Shown here: positions 1 through 5,737 of the stretch, piece by piece | Numbering within the stretch: position 1 is the first letter of the stretch | Layout of the letters: each line of letters begins with the position of its first letter | Position numbers and translations under genes: made by a program | Origin: UBA12276 sp041476285 | GTDB lineage: Archaea; Micrarchaeota; Micrarchaeia; Micrarchaeales; Micrarchaeaceae | Length of the DNA stretch: 8,145 nt | Assembly (NCBI GenBank): GCA_041476285.1 | Contig: JBGOTD010000035.1 | Coordinates: 1-8,145, forward strand | Reading direction: 5' to 3' | Notes under the pieces: model-generated | The model's input: only the letters and a program-made list of their open reading frames with translations | What the model was told of the DNA's origin: nothing | Databases searched by the model: none

Positions 1-49
1 CCTTCGCTTCTTGAGCCATTTCCAGCGCATCCTTCCTTTCTTTTTCCAT
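1..49 (-). CDS. Partial CDS, 5' end of an unidentified leftward gene
   Basis: Only 16 residues are visible (MEKERKDALEMAQEAK) before the window edge. They are dense in Lys and Glu and would form a charged helix, perhaps the start of a coiled coil. The ATG at 47-49 is the first possible start in this frame, because a TAA lies a few codons upstream; a second in-frame ATG is at 17-19. The gene diverges from the surface-protein gene at 172 and shares its AT-rich spacer. No clear GGTG-type ribosome site is seen. Too little is present to name a family, and a chance short reading frame cannot be excluded. Confidence 0.35.
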   Translation of the reverse strand, partial: MEKERKDALEMAQEAK

Positions 50-104
50 TTTCTTGGTATACTTCCCAGATTAGCACCGATTATTCATATCGCAGTTTAA
101 GCTG

Positions 105-150
105 TAGATAAACAATAGATAAATATTTAACATCTATTAATAAATAGATA
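105..150. promoter_or_regulatory. AT-rich divergent promoter region with repeated TAGATA
   Basis: The spacer between the two divergent starts is strongly AT-rich. AAATATTTAA at 121-130 is the best TATA candidate for the rightward gene: a transcript starting about 26 bases downstream would carry a leader of about 20 bases containing GGTG at 163-166, five bases before the ATG at 172. TAGATA occurs three times (105-110, 116-121, 145-150), the first two 11 bases apart. CTATT and AATAG form a small inverted repeat around 134-147, and GATACCA is tandemly duplicated near 148-161. Which of these are functional is inference. Confidence 0.4.
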
Positions 151-171
151 CCAGATACCAGCGGTGCATCA

Positions 172-1263
172 ATGAAAAAGGCAATCATAGCATATCTAGT
201 GGTTCTTTCGGTAATGGTTATCATTACATACATATTCACGGGCTTCAAATTCTCAAGCCTGCAGAGGAAAACCATAACGACACTTACCTCAACCGCATCA
301 ACGTCGATCGAGGCCTCGACAGTGGCAACAACCACGATAAACTATAACAATTCCATATCCTCATGCTCCAACTTCCAGATAGTGGGCCAGAGCCTTGATA
401 CTATATATACGGTAAAATGCAGCTCTAATGGCGGCACTCTTGGCCTTTGGGTTGCAGCAGGCATCAGCGGCACAGAATCCGTTAAGATAGTCGGCGCAGA
501 CAACAGGACATATGTCAACCAGAACTCCACATACAACTGCACAACCTTCTTCCAGAACTTCACGGCACCTGCACAGACCTATACAATAACATACATAACT
601 GGGGTAGGCGGCGGCTCATGTGGCAATTCCGTAATAATAATAAACACAACTACTGTGCCTCCAAAAGTGGTATACCATTACATATACAACGGAAATTTCG
701 GTAACGGAGCATACACTGGCTGGAATGTCATAAATCCTGGCTTCGGAACAGCACCACTGAACATATCATATGCAGATTCAAAACTTTGCTATGTTGGAAG
801 AAACTGGTCGAACTATAACGGCGGATACTTTGCAACCACATACAATTGCGGAGTGAGCGTGGCACCTGGGAACATAACATCATCGCCATTCCTTGCAGAT
901 CCGACAAAACCATTCCTTAACTTCAGGCTGATAAGTCCGGATGACAACAACATTTACATAGAGCTTCTTAATGCAAATTACAAGGTCATCAACAACAAGC
1001 AGGTCTACGTGAACAGCACACCCGTAGCAATAGCGCACTTCAATACCTATAATCTTTCAGTAACATCCGGCTATGCGTCATCGACATTCGCAAATGTTAC
1101 AATACCGCTTACGCAATACATCAATGATATATTGCAGGTAAGAGTAGTTGCAGTGACCGTTGAGGGAAGCCATTTTATAGCTGCCGGAGATTTCGTGCTG
1201 TCAAACAGACCGCACCAGGACAAGGGTGTGGTGGCAAACATAACAGACCTCAGCGGCGGCTAG
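172..1263 (+). CDS. Membrane-anchored, sequon-rich surface protein with jelly-roll-like domain
   Basis: This 363-aa protein begins with two Lys and one hydrophobic segment (about residues 4-23) lacking a lipobox, so it is likely an uncleaved N-terminal anchor or a signal peptide. A Ser/Thr-rich stalk (34-58) follows, then an extracellular region with six Cys (65, 83, 123, 150, 206, 226) that could form disulfides. I count 13 N-glycosylation sequons (N59, 111, 118, 122, 129, 158, 197, 211, 234, 281, 294, 308, 356). NGNFGNGAYTGW at 173-184 resembles the opening of carbohydrate-binding jelly-roll modules, and 245-345 continues with beta-rich sequence. There is no C-terminal membrane segment. GGTG five bases before the ATG supports the start. 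Cell-surface location is well supported; the carbohydrate-binding idea is inference. I do not recognise a specific family. Confidence 0.8.
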   Translation: MKKAIIAYLVVLSVMVIITYIFTGFKFSSLQRKTITTLTSTASTSIEASTVATTTINYNNSISSCSNFQIVGQSLDTIYTVKCSSNGGTLGLWVAAGISGTESVKIVGADNRTYVNQNSTYNCTTFFQNFTAPAQTYTITYITGVGGGSCGNSVIIINTTTVPPKVVYHYIYNGNFGNGAYTGWNVINPGFGTAPLNISYADSKLCYVGRNWSNYNGGYFATTYNCGVSVAPGNITSSPFLADPTKPFLNFRLISPDDNNIYIELLNANYKVINNKQVYVNSTPVAIAHFNTYNLSVTSGYASSTFANVTIPLTQYINDILQVRVVAVTVEGSHFIAAGDFVLSNRPHQDKGVVANITDLSGG

Positions 1264-1291
1264 TCCCTGCCTAATTCATCGAGATGAAAAT

Positions 1292-2722
1292 ATGCCTTTA
1301 CAGGTTTATAACACGCTTTCAAGGTCAAAAGAGGAATTCATACCGATAAAAGGCAAGGATGTTCACATGTTTGTCTGCGGGCAGACGGTCTACGACGACG
1401 CGCATCTTGGCCACGCAAAGACCTATGTGAGCTTTGATGTAATTGCAAGATGGCTGAAGCATTCCGGTTACAATCTTAACTATATACAAAACATAACTGA
1501 CATAGACGACAAGATAATAGCAAGGGCAAAGGAACGCAACATGGAGCCATCGGAGCTTGCACGCGAATATGAGAAAAGATTCCTTGAGGACATGGAACGG
1601 CTTGGCGTCAAGCAGAACGTGGGCAAGTATGTAAGGACATTCGATTACATAGATGCGATGAGAGAACAAATACAGCTTCTCCTTGACAAGGCTTATGCAT
1701 ACAGGCTTGAAAACGACATATACTACGATGTTGCAAGGTTCAAGGACTATACAAAGATTTCGGGAATGAGCCTTGACGAACTTGTAAAGCACAGGGTAGA
1801 GCCCCGAGAGGGCAAGAGGAATGTATACGACTTTGCGCTTTGGAAGGCCTCAAAGGAGGGCGAGCCAAGCTGGAGCATAAAGCTGATGATTGGTTCAAGC
1901 AATGTTGAATTCACAGGAAGGCCAGGCTGGCATATAGAAGATACAGCAATAACCGCCAGCATGTTCGGTCCAAGATACGATATTCATGGCGGTGCGATAG
2001 AACTTCTGTTCCCGCACCATTCAAACGAGATAGCTCAGGCTGAGGCTGCATTTGATGTAAAACCATTCGTGAAATACTGGCTGCATTCCGGAATCCTGAA
2101 CATAAGAGGAGAAAAGATGAGCAAGAGCCTGAAGAACTTCGTGACCATAAGGGAAGCACTAGAGAAATATGATCCTGAAGTTTTACGCCTTATGATAAGT
2201 TCAACACATTACAGAAAAGAGGTAAACTACATAGAGAGGCTAATGGACGTTGCAAAATCAAACCTTCTGTACATTTACTCGTCATTCAGCTTATTCTACA
2301 ATATGAAGTCCACAAAGATAACAAAGGATGACCAATCGGTAAATTCATTGGTATCTGATTTCGAAAAGGACTTTGCCGATGCAATGAATGATGATTTCAA
2401 TACCTCACTTGCAATAACGAAGCTGATGGTCATGATAAGGAATCTCAGGAGCTTTGCGGAATCGCATACGGAAATAGGAACAGATGCAAAGGAAAACGCA
2501 GTGAACAACGTGCTGCTGCTGGCAAACGTGCTCGGAATACTTGAAAAAGAGACATACAAAGAGAAGATTTCAGAAGAGGTTTACACGCTCATAAAGGAAA
2601 GGGAATCGTTAAGGAATAGCAAGCACTTCCCGGAGGCAGATGAGATACGCACGCGCCTTAAGAAAGAGCACGGAATAGGAATAGAAGACACTGAATACGG
2701 ACCTGTCTGGTATAATGTCTGA
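1292..2722 (+). CDS. cysS: Cysteinyl-tRNA synthetase
   Basis: Class I aminoacyl-tRNA synthetase joining cysteine to tRNA-Cys in the cytoplasm. At 476 aa it has the usual length. Visible landmarks are the zinc-ligand Cys29 in VCGQTVYD, the HIGH variant HLGH (38-41), the conserved PGWHIE segment (211-216), HGG and FPHHSNEIAQ (232-249) supplying further zinc ligands (His242 or 243, Glu246), and KMSKS (275-279). The C-terminal third is the helical tRNA-binding domain. Bacterial enzymes have a zinc-binding Cys after PGWHIE; here it is Asp217, which I believe also occurs in other archaeal CysRS. The start has GATG five bases upstream. No TATA box is visible in the 28 bases after the preceding gene, so it may be cotranscribed with the surface protein or use a promoter inside it. 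The stop abuts the stop of the convergent neighbour. Confidence 0.97.
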   Translation: MPLQVYNTLSRSKEEFIPIKGKDVHMFVCGQTVYDDAHLGHAKTYVSFDVIARWLKHSGYNLNYIQNITDIDDKIIARAKERNMEPSELAREYEKRFLEDMERLGVKQNVGKYVRTFDYIDAMREQIQLLLDKAYAYRLENDIYYDVARFKDYTKISGMSLDELVKHRVEPREGKRNVYDFALWKASKEGEPSWSIKLMIGSSNVEFTGRPGWHIEDTAITASMFGPRYDIHGGAIELLFPHHSNEIAQAEAAFDVKPFVKYWLHSGILNIRGEKMSKSLKNFVTIREALEKYDPEVLRLMISSTHYRKEVNYIERLMDVAKSNLLYIYSSFSLFYNMKSTKITKDDQSVNSLVSDFEKDFADAMNDDFNTSLAITKLMVMIRNLRSFAESHTEIGTDAKENAVNNVLLLANVLGILEKETYKEKISEEVYTLIKERESLRNSKHFPEADEIRTRLKKEHGIGIEDTEYGPVWYNV

Positions 2723-3226
2723 TTACTTCTGATCATCCTTCTTTTCAAGAAGCCTCTTTCCTATGTCTATCCTGTTGTCAAGCTGCTTCCTCAGGTTTTC
2801 TATGTCCTCAGGCTTGAGCGCCTTCTCAAGTATGTACTTCGAGTAATCAAGAGATATCTGCGACAGATCCATAAGCATCGCCTGGAGCTCAAAGGTCTTG
2901 AATGTCATCGAATTTGTCGGCTTCAATATCTCTATGCCAGCAGGAGAATACTTGAATGATAATCCTACCAAGGGCTGGAATTTGTCAAACAGCATTGTGA
3001 CCATTGCGCTTGTTATGAATATTCCATCCTTCTCAAGGGGTTCCTCAACCGAACCATAACAGTAGACAACTCCAGGCTCCTTCATGAGCCTTTCGTTTAT
3101 CAGATCGACAAGCAACGGCTGCAGCTTATCCCTCTCCTTGTGCTGCATGTCGAAATATAATTTAACAAGAACTCCGCCCTTTGCTATCTTCTCCTCTGTT
3201 ACTCTATCCACATCTGATTTTGCCAT
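2723..3226 (-). CDS. Conserved-looking archaeal protein of unknown function, coupled to hisS
   Basis: A 167-aa soluble protein that I cannot assign to a named family. An alpha/beta N-terminal part (about 15-105) contains VVYCYGSVEEP (53-63) and hydrophobic strands such as AMVTMLF; from about 112 onward it is helical, ending in a Lys/Asp-rich tail (150-167) that could be a coiled coil. The ATG follows the hisS stop with no gap (TAG then ATG), and GGTG lies inside the last hisS codons, five bases before the ATG, so translation is very probably coupled to hisS. This suggests a role near tRNA charging or translation, but that is context only. Its stop lies directly against the cysS stop on the other strand. 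There are no membrane segments, and a single Cys (55). Confidence 0.8.
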   Translation of the reverse strand: MAKSDVDRVTEEKIAKGGVLVKLYFDMQHKERDKLQPLLVDLINERLMKEPGVVYCYGSVEEPLEKDGIFITSAMVTMLFDKFQPLVGLSFKYSPAGIEILKPTNSMTFKTFELQAMLMDLSQISLDYSKYILEKALKPEDIENLRKQLDNRIDIGKRLLEKKDDQK

Positions 3227-4498
3227 CTATTCACCTTTTATAGTTTTTACCGCCTCATCAACTGACAAGACAGTCTCATTTCCGCTTATTAAATTCCTGA
3301 GTTTTAGCTTTCCAAGCTTTTCCTCCACATCTCCTACAATTGCGACATATTTTGTCTTTATCGCATTTGCGTGAGCAAACTGGTTGGAAAGGTTCCTCAA
3401 CGCGATGTTTACATCGGTTGGTATCCCCTTTGCCCTAAGTGCGTTTGCAATCTTAATCGCATATGCATAATTCTTTTCATTTACGTTGGCGACAAATACC
3501 CTTGCATAGGTGTATTCAATCGATGATGAGAATCCCAGCATTTCTAGTATCCTGTCGATTCCCAGAGATACACCAACAGCAGGCATCTGCTTTGCGCTGA
3601 ATATTCCTATAAGATTGTCGTACCTGCCCCCTCCGGCAATCGATGAGCTTTTCTCACTTTTGTTTTTGTATTCGAATACGATTCCCGTATAGTAATCAAG
3701 CCCTCTTATTATCGAGAATTCGATGTTTACCTTTCCCTTCAGATTGTAGCTCTTGAGAAGCTCAAGGGTTGTCCTTATCTCCTTTGTTGATTCATTGCTG
3801 CCAAGCAGCTTGTCCACATAATCAAGCTTCTTCTCGTTCGTTCCCTTCATGCTTACAAACGCAATTATCTGGTCTATTGTTGCGCTCTCAACCTCAAGCC
3901 CGTTAAGCAGCTTTACAACTCCATCCTCTCCTATCTTCTCTATCTTGTCAAGAGCACGCATCACGTCTATTAGCTTATCATCCTTTACGCCGAACTTCAT
4001 GAGCACGTTGTCTATTATTTGCCTGTCGTTTAAGCATGCAACATATTCCAGTCCTATCCTGTCAAATATAGTAGCAGCAACAGCAATAACCTCAGCATCA
4101 GCAAAGGGCTTGCTGCCTCCAACTATGTCAACGTCAGCCTGGGTTATCTCCCTGTACCTGAGCTTCTGGGGTTCCTCCCTTCTCCAAGCCTTCCCTATAT
4201 AGTATCTTTTGAAAGGCATCGGCACCTCCTGGTGCATTGCCATGTATCTCGCAAGCGACATGGTCATGTCGTACCTGAGCCCGAGCTGCTCATCCTTGAG
4301 CTCGTATATGAGCTTGGTGTCTGAGCCTATTGCGTCCTTAGCCTTGAGCACCTTCAGCGATTCAAAAGAGGGAGTGTCTATTGTAAGAAACCCAAACAGC
4401 TGGAATACGCTTTCTATATTCTTCAGGAGTTCATTCCTGAACAATGCCTCGTTTGGCAGAAGGTCTCTTGCTCCTCTAGGAAATGGAATGTCCGGCAT
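3227..4498 (-). CDS. hisS: Histidyl-tRNA synthetase
   Basis: Class IIa synthetase charging tRNA-His. The protein opens with PFPRGARDLLP, typical of HisRS. Motif 1 lies around 44-57; motif 2 is at about 99-130 (FKRYYIGKAWRREEPQ followed by REITQADVDIVG); the histidine-specific signatures are RGLDYYTGIVFE (268-279) and GGGRYDNLI (292-300); motif 3 is GVSLGIDRI (312-320). Residues from about 333 form the anticodon-binding domain. These numbers count from a GTG at 4507, which would give 426 aa. I prefer the ATG at 4498 (423 aa; subtract 3): GTGAG sits just upstream of it as a ribosome site, whereas the GTG has none, and the TATA box at 4534-4543 predicts a transcript start near 4512. It is followed without gap by the coupled unknown gene. 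Confidence 0.96.
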   Translation of the reverse strand: MPDIPFPRGARDLLPNEALFRNELLKNIESVFQLFGFLTIDTPSFESLKVLKAKDAIGSDTKLIYELKDEQLGLRYDMTMSLARYMAMHQEVPMPFKRYYIGKAWRREEPQKLRYREITQADVDIVGGSKPFADAEVIAVAATIFDRIGLEYVACLNDRQIIDNVLMKFGVKDDKLIDVMRALDKIEKIGEDGVVKLLNGLEVESATIDQIIAFVSMKGTNEKKLDYVDKLLGSNESTKEIRTTLELLKSYNLKGKVNIEFSIIRGLDYYTGIVFEYKNKSEKSSSIAGGGRYDNLIGIFSAKQMPAVGVSLGIDRILEMLGFSSSIEYTYARVFVANVNEKNYAYAIKIANALRAKGIPTDVNIALRNLSNQFAHANAIKTKYVAIVGDVEEKLGKLKLRNLISGNETVLSVDEAVKTIKGE

Positions 4499-4533
4499 TT
4501 TGCTCACAATGTCACTAAATATCTAAAATAAGG

Positions 4534-4543
4534 ATAAATAAAA
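4534..4543 (-). promoter_or_regulatory. TATA box for hisS
   Basis: On the minus strand this reads TTTTATTTAT. Its centre is about 40 bases from the preferred hisS ATG (4498), predicting a start of transcription near 4512 and a leader of about 14 bases that holds the GTGAG ribosome site. Confidence 0.55.
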
Positions 4544-4546
4544 AGA
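4535..4546 (-). terminator. T-rich terminator of the thioredoxin gene
   Basis: About 14 bases after the thioredoxin stop the minus strand runs TCTTTTTATTTA. Archaeal RNA polymerase terminates at such T-runs without needing a hairpin. The run coincides with the hisS TATA box, so the same bases may serve both purposes. Confidence 0.4.
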
Positions 4547-4559
4547 CTTGGTTTTGGGC

Positions 4560-4880
4560 CTACATGTTTTTTGTTATCCATTTCTTTAAACTCTCCTTTG
4601 GTATCGCACCCACGTTCATTGCCTTTAGCTGGCCTTTCTGTATCAGAAGGGTTGTAGGTATGCTGCTTACGTTGAACTTCATCACTGCCCTTTCGTTTTC
4701 ATCCGCATTAATCTTTACGAATTTCACCTTGCCCTCATAATCTTTTGACACTTCATCTATTATCGGGCTGTACATCCTGCACGGTCCGCACCACGGAGCC
4801 CATATATCAACTATGACAGGCATATCCGAATTCAATACTTCAGCATCAAAATCTGCGTCGCCTACATCCTTTACACTCAT
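4560..4880 (-). CDS. trxA: Thioredoxin
   Basis: A 106-aa single-domain thioredoxin, the normal size. It reduces protein disulfides in the cytoplasm using electrons from a thioredoxin reductase that is not in this window. The active site WCGPC places the redox cysteines at 31 and 34; the buried acidic residue is Asp25 in VDIWAPW, and the cis-proline is Pro75 in SIPTTLL. There is no signal peptide. GGTG lies five bases before the ATG (4886-4889), and the TATA box at 4914-4921 predicts a leader of about 11 bases, so the gene has its own promoter and need not be part of the hisS operon. The symbol is used generically. Confidence 0.96.
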   Translation of the reverse strand: MSVKDVGDADFDAEVLNSDMPVIVDIWAPWCGPCRMYSPIIDEVSKDYEGKVKFVKINADENERAVMKFNVSSIPTTLLIQKGQLKAMNVGAIPKESLKKWITKNM

Positions 4881-4913
4881 ATTAGCACCTAGTTATAATT
4901 TAGCCACTATTGC

Positions 4914-4921
4914 CTATAAAT
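4914..4921 (-). promoter_or_regulatory. TATA box for the thioredoxin gene
   Basis: On the minus strand ATTTATAG is centred about 37 bases before the ATG. A start of transcription 26 bases downstream falls near 4891, just before the GGTG ribosome site. Confidence 0.6.
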
Positions 4922-4974
4922 AGATTTGCGATAAGTTGGAAGCATCAAAGGAACATATTTGAATCTTAATCAAC

Positions 4975-4982
4975 TTTAAGTA
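4975..4982 (+). promoter_or_regulatory. Possible TATA box for the 5004 gene
   Basis: TTTAAGTA is centred about 26 bases before the GTG at 5004, which would make a leaderless message starting at that codon. The overlapping GTATAATG (4980-4987) would instead place the start near 5009, just before a TTG at 5013. The sequence alone does not choose between them. Confidence 0.4.
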
Positions 4983-5003
4983 TAATGGTAAAGATAATAA
5001 TAA

Positions 5004-5402
5004 GTGATAAAATTGGCAGAGGTCTCGAAAGCAGTAACGATATCTGGAAGCCTGAACAGCACCCCTATGGACGAGGGCAGACAGGGCGTAGGCAGAATAA
5101 CCTCTGAAGCAAGAAGAATTAAAGGAATTCTTCAATTTTTAAACACATGCGTAATAGATATATCAAATCATGGCGCAGAATCCGAGAAATTCCTCAGGCT
5201 TGCAGAAAAAATAATAAAAGATAAGAACTTGGTGTACACGATAAGAATTGAGCCCGAAGTAAAGATAAGCGGAAGATTATATTTCAGCATAGAGGGCGTT
5301 ACGACATATAAGGATCATGCCCCTGCAATTTACGATGCAGTTCAAGAAATAGGTAGGGCGATAATTGCAGAAATGAAATCTGACGAAATCCTGAGAAAGT
5401 AA
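5004..5402 (+). CDS. Protein of unknown function, 132 aa
   Basis: I do not recognise this small soluble protein. It is alpha/beta in character: a basic helix with EARRIKGILQFLN (about 35-47), a strand CVIDIS (49-54), helix 59-73, then strand pairs VYTIRIEPEVKISGRLYFSIEGV (77-99, read in two parts) and a C-terminal helix with IGRAIIAEM (116-124). There is no signal peptide, membrane segment or zinc motif; the only Cys is 49. The start is uncertain. GTG at 5004 fits leaderless initiation from the TATA at 4975, but GTGAT within 5004-5008 also looks like a ribosome site for TTG at 5013, which would give 129 aa. It diverges from the thioredoxin gene and precedes the sRNA/histone promoter. Confidence 0.7.
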   Translation: MIKLAEVSKAVTISGSLNSTPMDEGRQGVGRITSEARRIKGILQFLNTCVIDISNHGAESEKFLRLAEKIIKDKNLVYTIRIEPEVKISGRLYFSIEGVTTYKDHAPAIYDAVQEIGRAIIAEMKSDEILRK

Positions 5403-5416
5403 TACAATACAGCAAC

Positions 5417-5424
5417 ATATTTAT
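5417..5424 (+). promoter_or_regulatory. TATA box for the candidate sRNA and histone transcript
   Basis: ATATTTAT is centred at 5420-5421. A start 26 bases downstream lands at about 5446, four bases before box C of the candidate sRNA, which is where archaeal C/D sRNAs usually begin. It is also the only good TATA candidate upstream of the histone gene. Confidence 0.6.
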
Positions 5425-5445
5425 TGGTTAGAATCATCATACTAC

Positions 5446-5510
5446 ATACGTGATGAATAATTAATCTGCCGAGCAAATTTGCTATGAGGACGATCTTGAG
5501 TGCTGAATTG
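5446..5510 (+). ncRNA. Candidate C/D box sRNA (2'-O-methylation guide)
   Basis: Box C GTGATGA (5450-5456) matches RUGAUGA exactly and box D CTGA (5503-5506) is exact. Inside, D' is CCGA (5469-5472) and C' is ATGAGGA (5484-5490), each one base off consensus and keeping the GA pairs needed for kink-turns. The C-to-D' and C'-to-D intervals are both exactly 12 bases, the archaeal norm. GCA and TGC around AATT (5473-5482) form a small stem between D' and C'. Such RNAs bind L7Ae, Nop5 and fibrillarin to methylate rRNA or tRNA. By the N+5 rule the D guide selects C in 5'-CACUCAAGAUCG, which fits the anticodon loop of tRNA-Leu(CAA). I see no convincing terminal stem outside boxes C and D. It ends against the histone ribosome site, so it may be cut from, or act within, the histone leader. 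Confidence 0.65.
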
Positions 5511-5518
5511 GTGCATTG

Positions 5519-5737
5519 ATGCGCAACATATCAAAAGCTTCTATAAAGAAAATAGTGAAGGGCGGTTCCAATCCTAACGTGATAATAACGGACAAGGCCG
5601 CGGAGGCGATAGCCCGCATACTGGAGAAAAAGGCAAGAAGGATAGCCAAATATGCTGTGAAAAGTGCAAAAAGCAAGAAGAGGAATACAATAACCGAAGA
5701 GGACGTGGACAAATACAGGCTCATGTTTGGTGATTGA
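5519..5737 (+). CDS. Archaeal histone
   Basis: A 72-aa single histone-fold protein that dimerises and wraps DNA. Helix 1 is around 6-15 (KASIKKIVKGG), the long helix 2 about 25-52 (KAAEAIARILEKKARRIAKYAVKSAK), and helix 3 about 60-68 after the loop RNTITEEDV, which matches the family's R-x-T loop and acidic start of helix 3. It is more basic than typical archaeal histones, with a Lys/Arg-rich end of helix 2. The ATG at 5519 is preferred over the in-frame TTG just before it, because GGTG (5510-5513) is exactly five bases upstream. The candidate C/D sRNA occupies the leader. The last codons contain the GGTGAT that appears to serve the next gene. Confidence 0.93.
   Translation: MRNISKASIKKIVKGGSNPNVIITDKAAEAIARILEKKARRIAKYAVKSAKSKKRNTITEEDVDKYRLMFGD
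5729..5734 (+). promoter_or_regulatory. Shine-Dalgarno GGTGAT pointing to an ATA start
   Basis: GGTGAT is a full match to the complement of the archaeal 16S 3' end. From the end of GGTG to the ATA at 5738 is five bases, the same distance as GGTG to ATG at 172, 3226, 4880 and 5519. No ATG, GTG or TTG occurs in that frame for the next 50 codons. Confidence 0.6.

Noticed and set aside
1325..2559. Long minus-strand reading frames opposite cysS
   Set aside because: They are shadows of cysS codons, rich in Cys, Ser and Leu, with no domain sense, and cysS is unambiguous.
4986..5108. 40-codon rightward frame from ATG 4986 (MVKIIISDKIGRG...)
   Set aside because: It overlaps the longer 5004 gene in another frame, its translation soon becomes unlike a protein (PEQHPYGRGQTGRRQNN), and it has no ribosome site.
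5457..5468. Assigning a target to the D' guide of the candidate sRNA
   Set aside because: The complement 5'-CAGAUUAAUUAU does not match an rRNA or anticodon-loop site I can recall with confidence, so no target is claimed.
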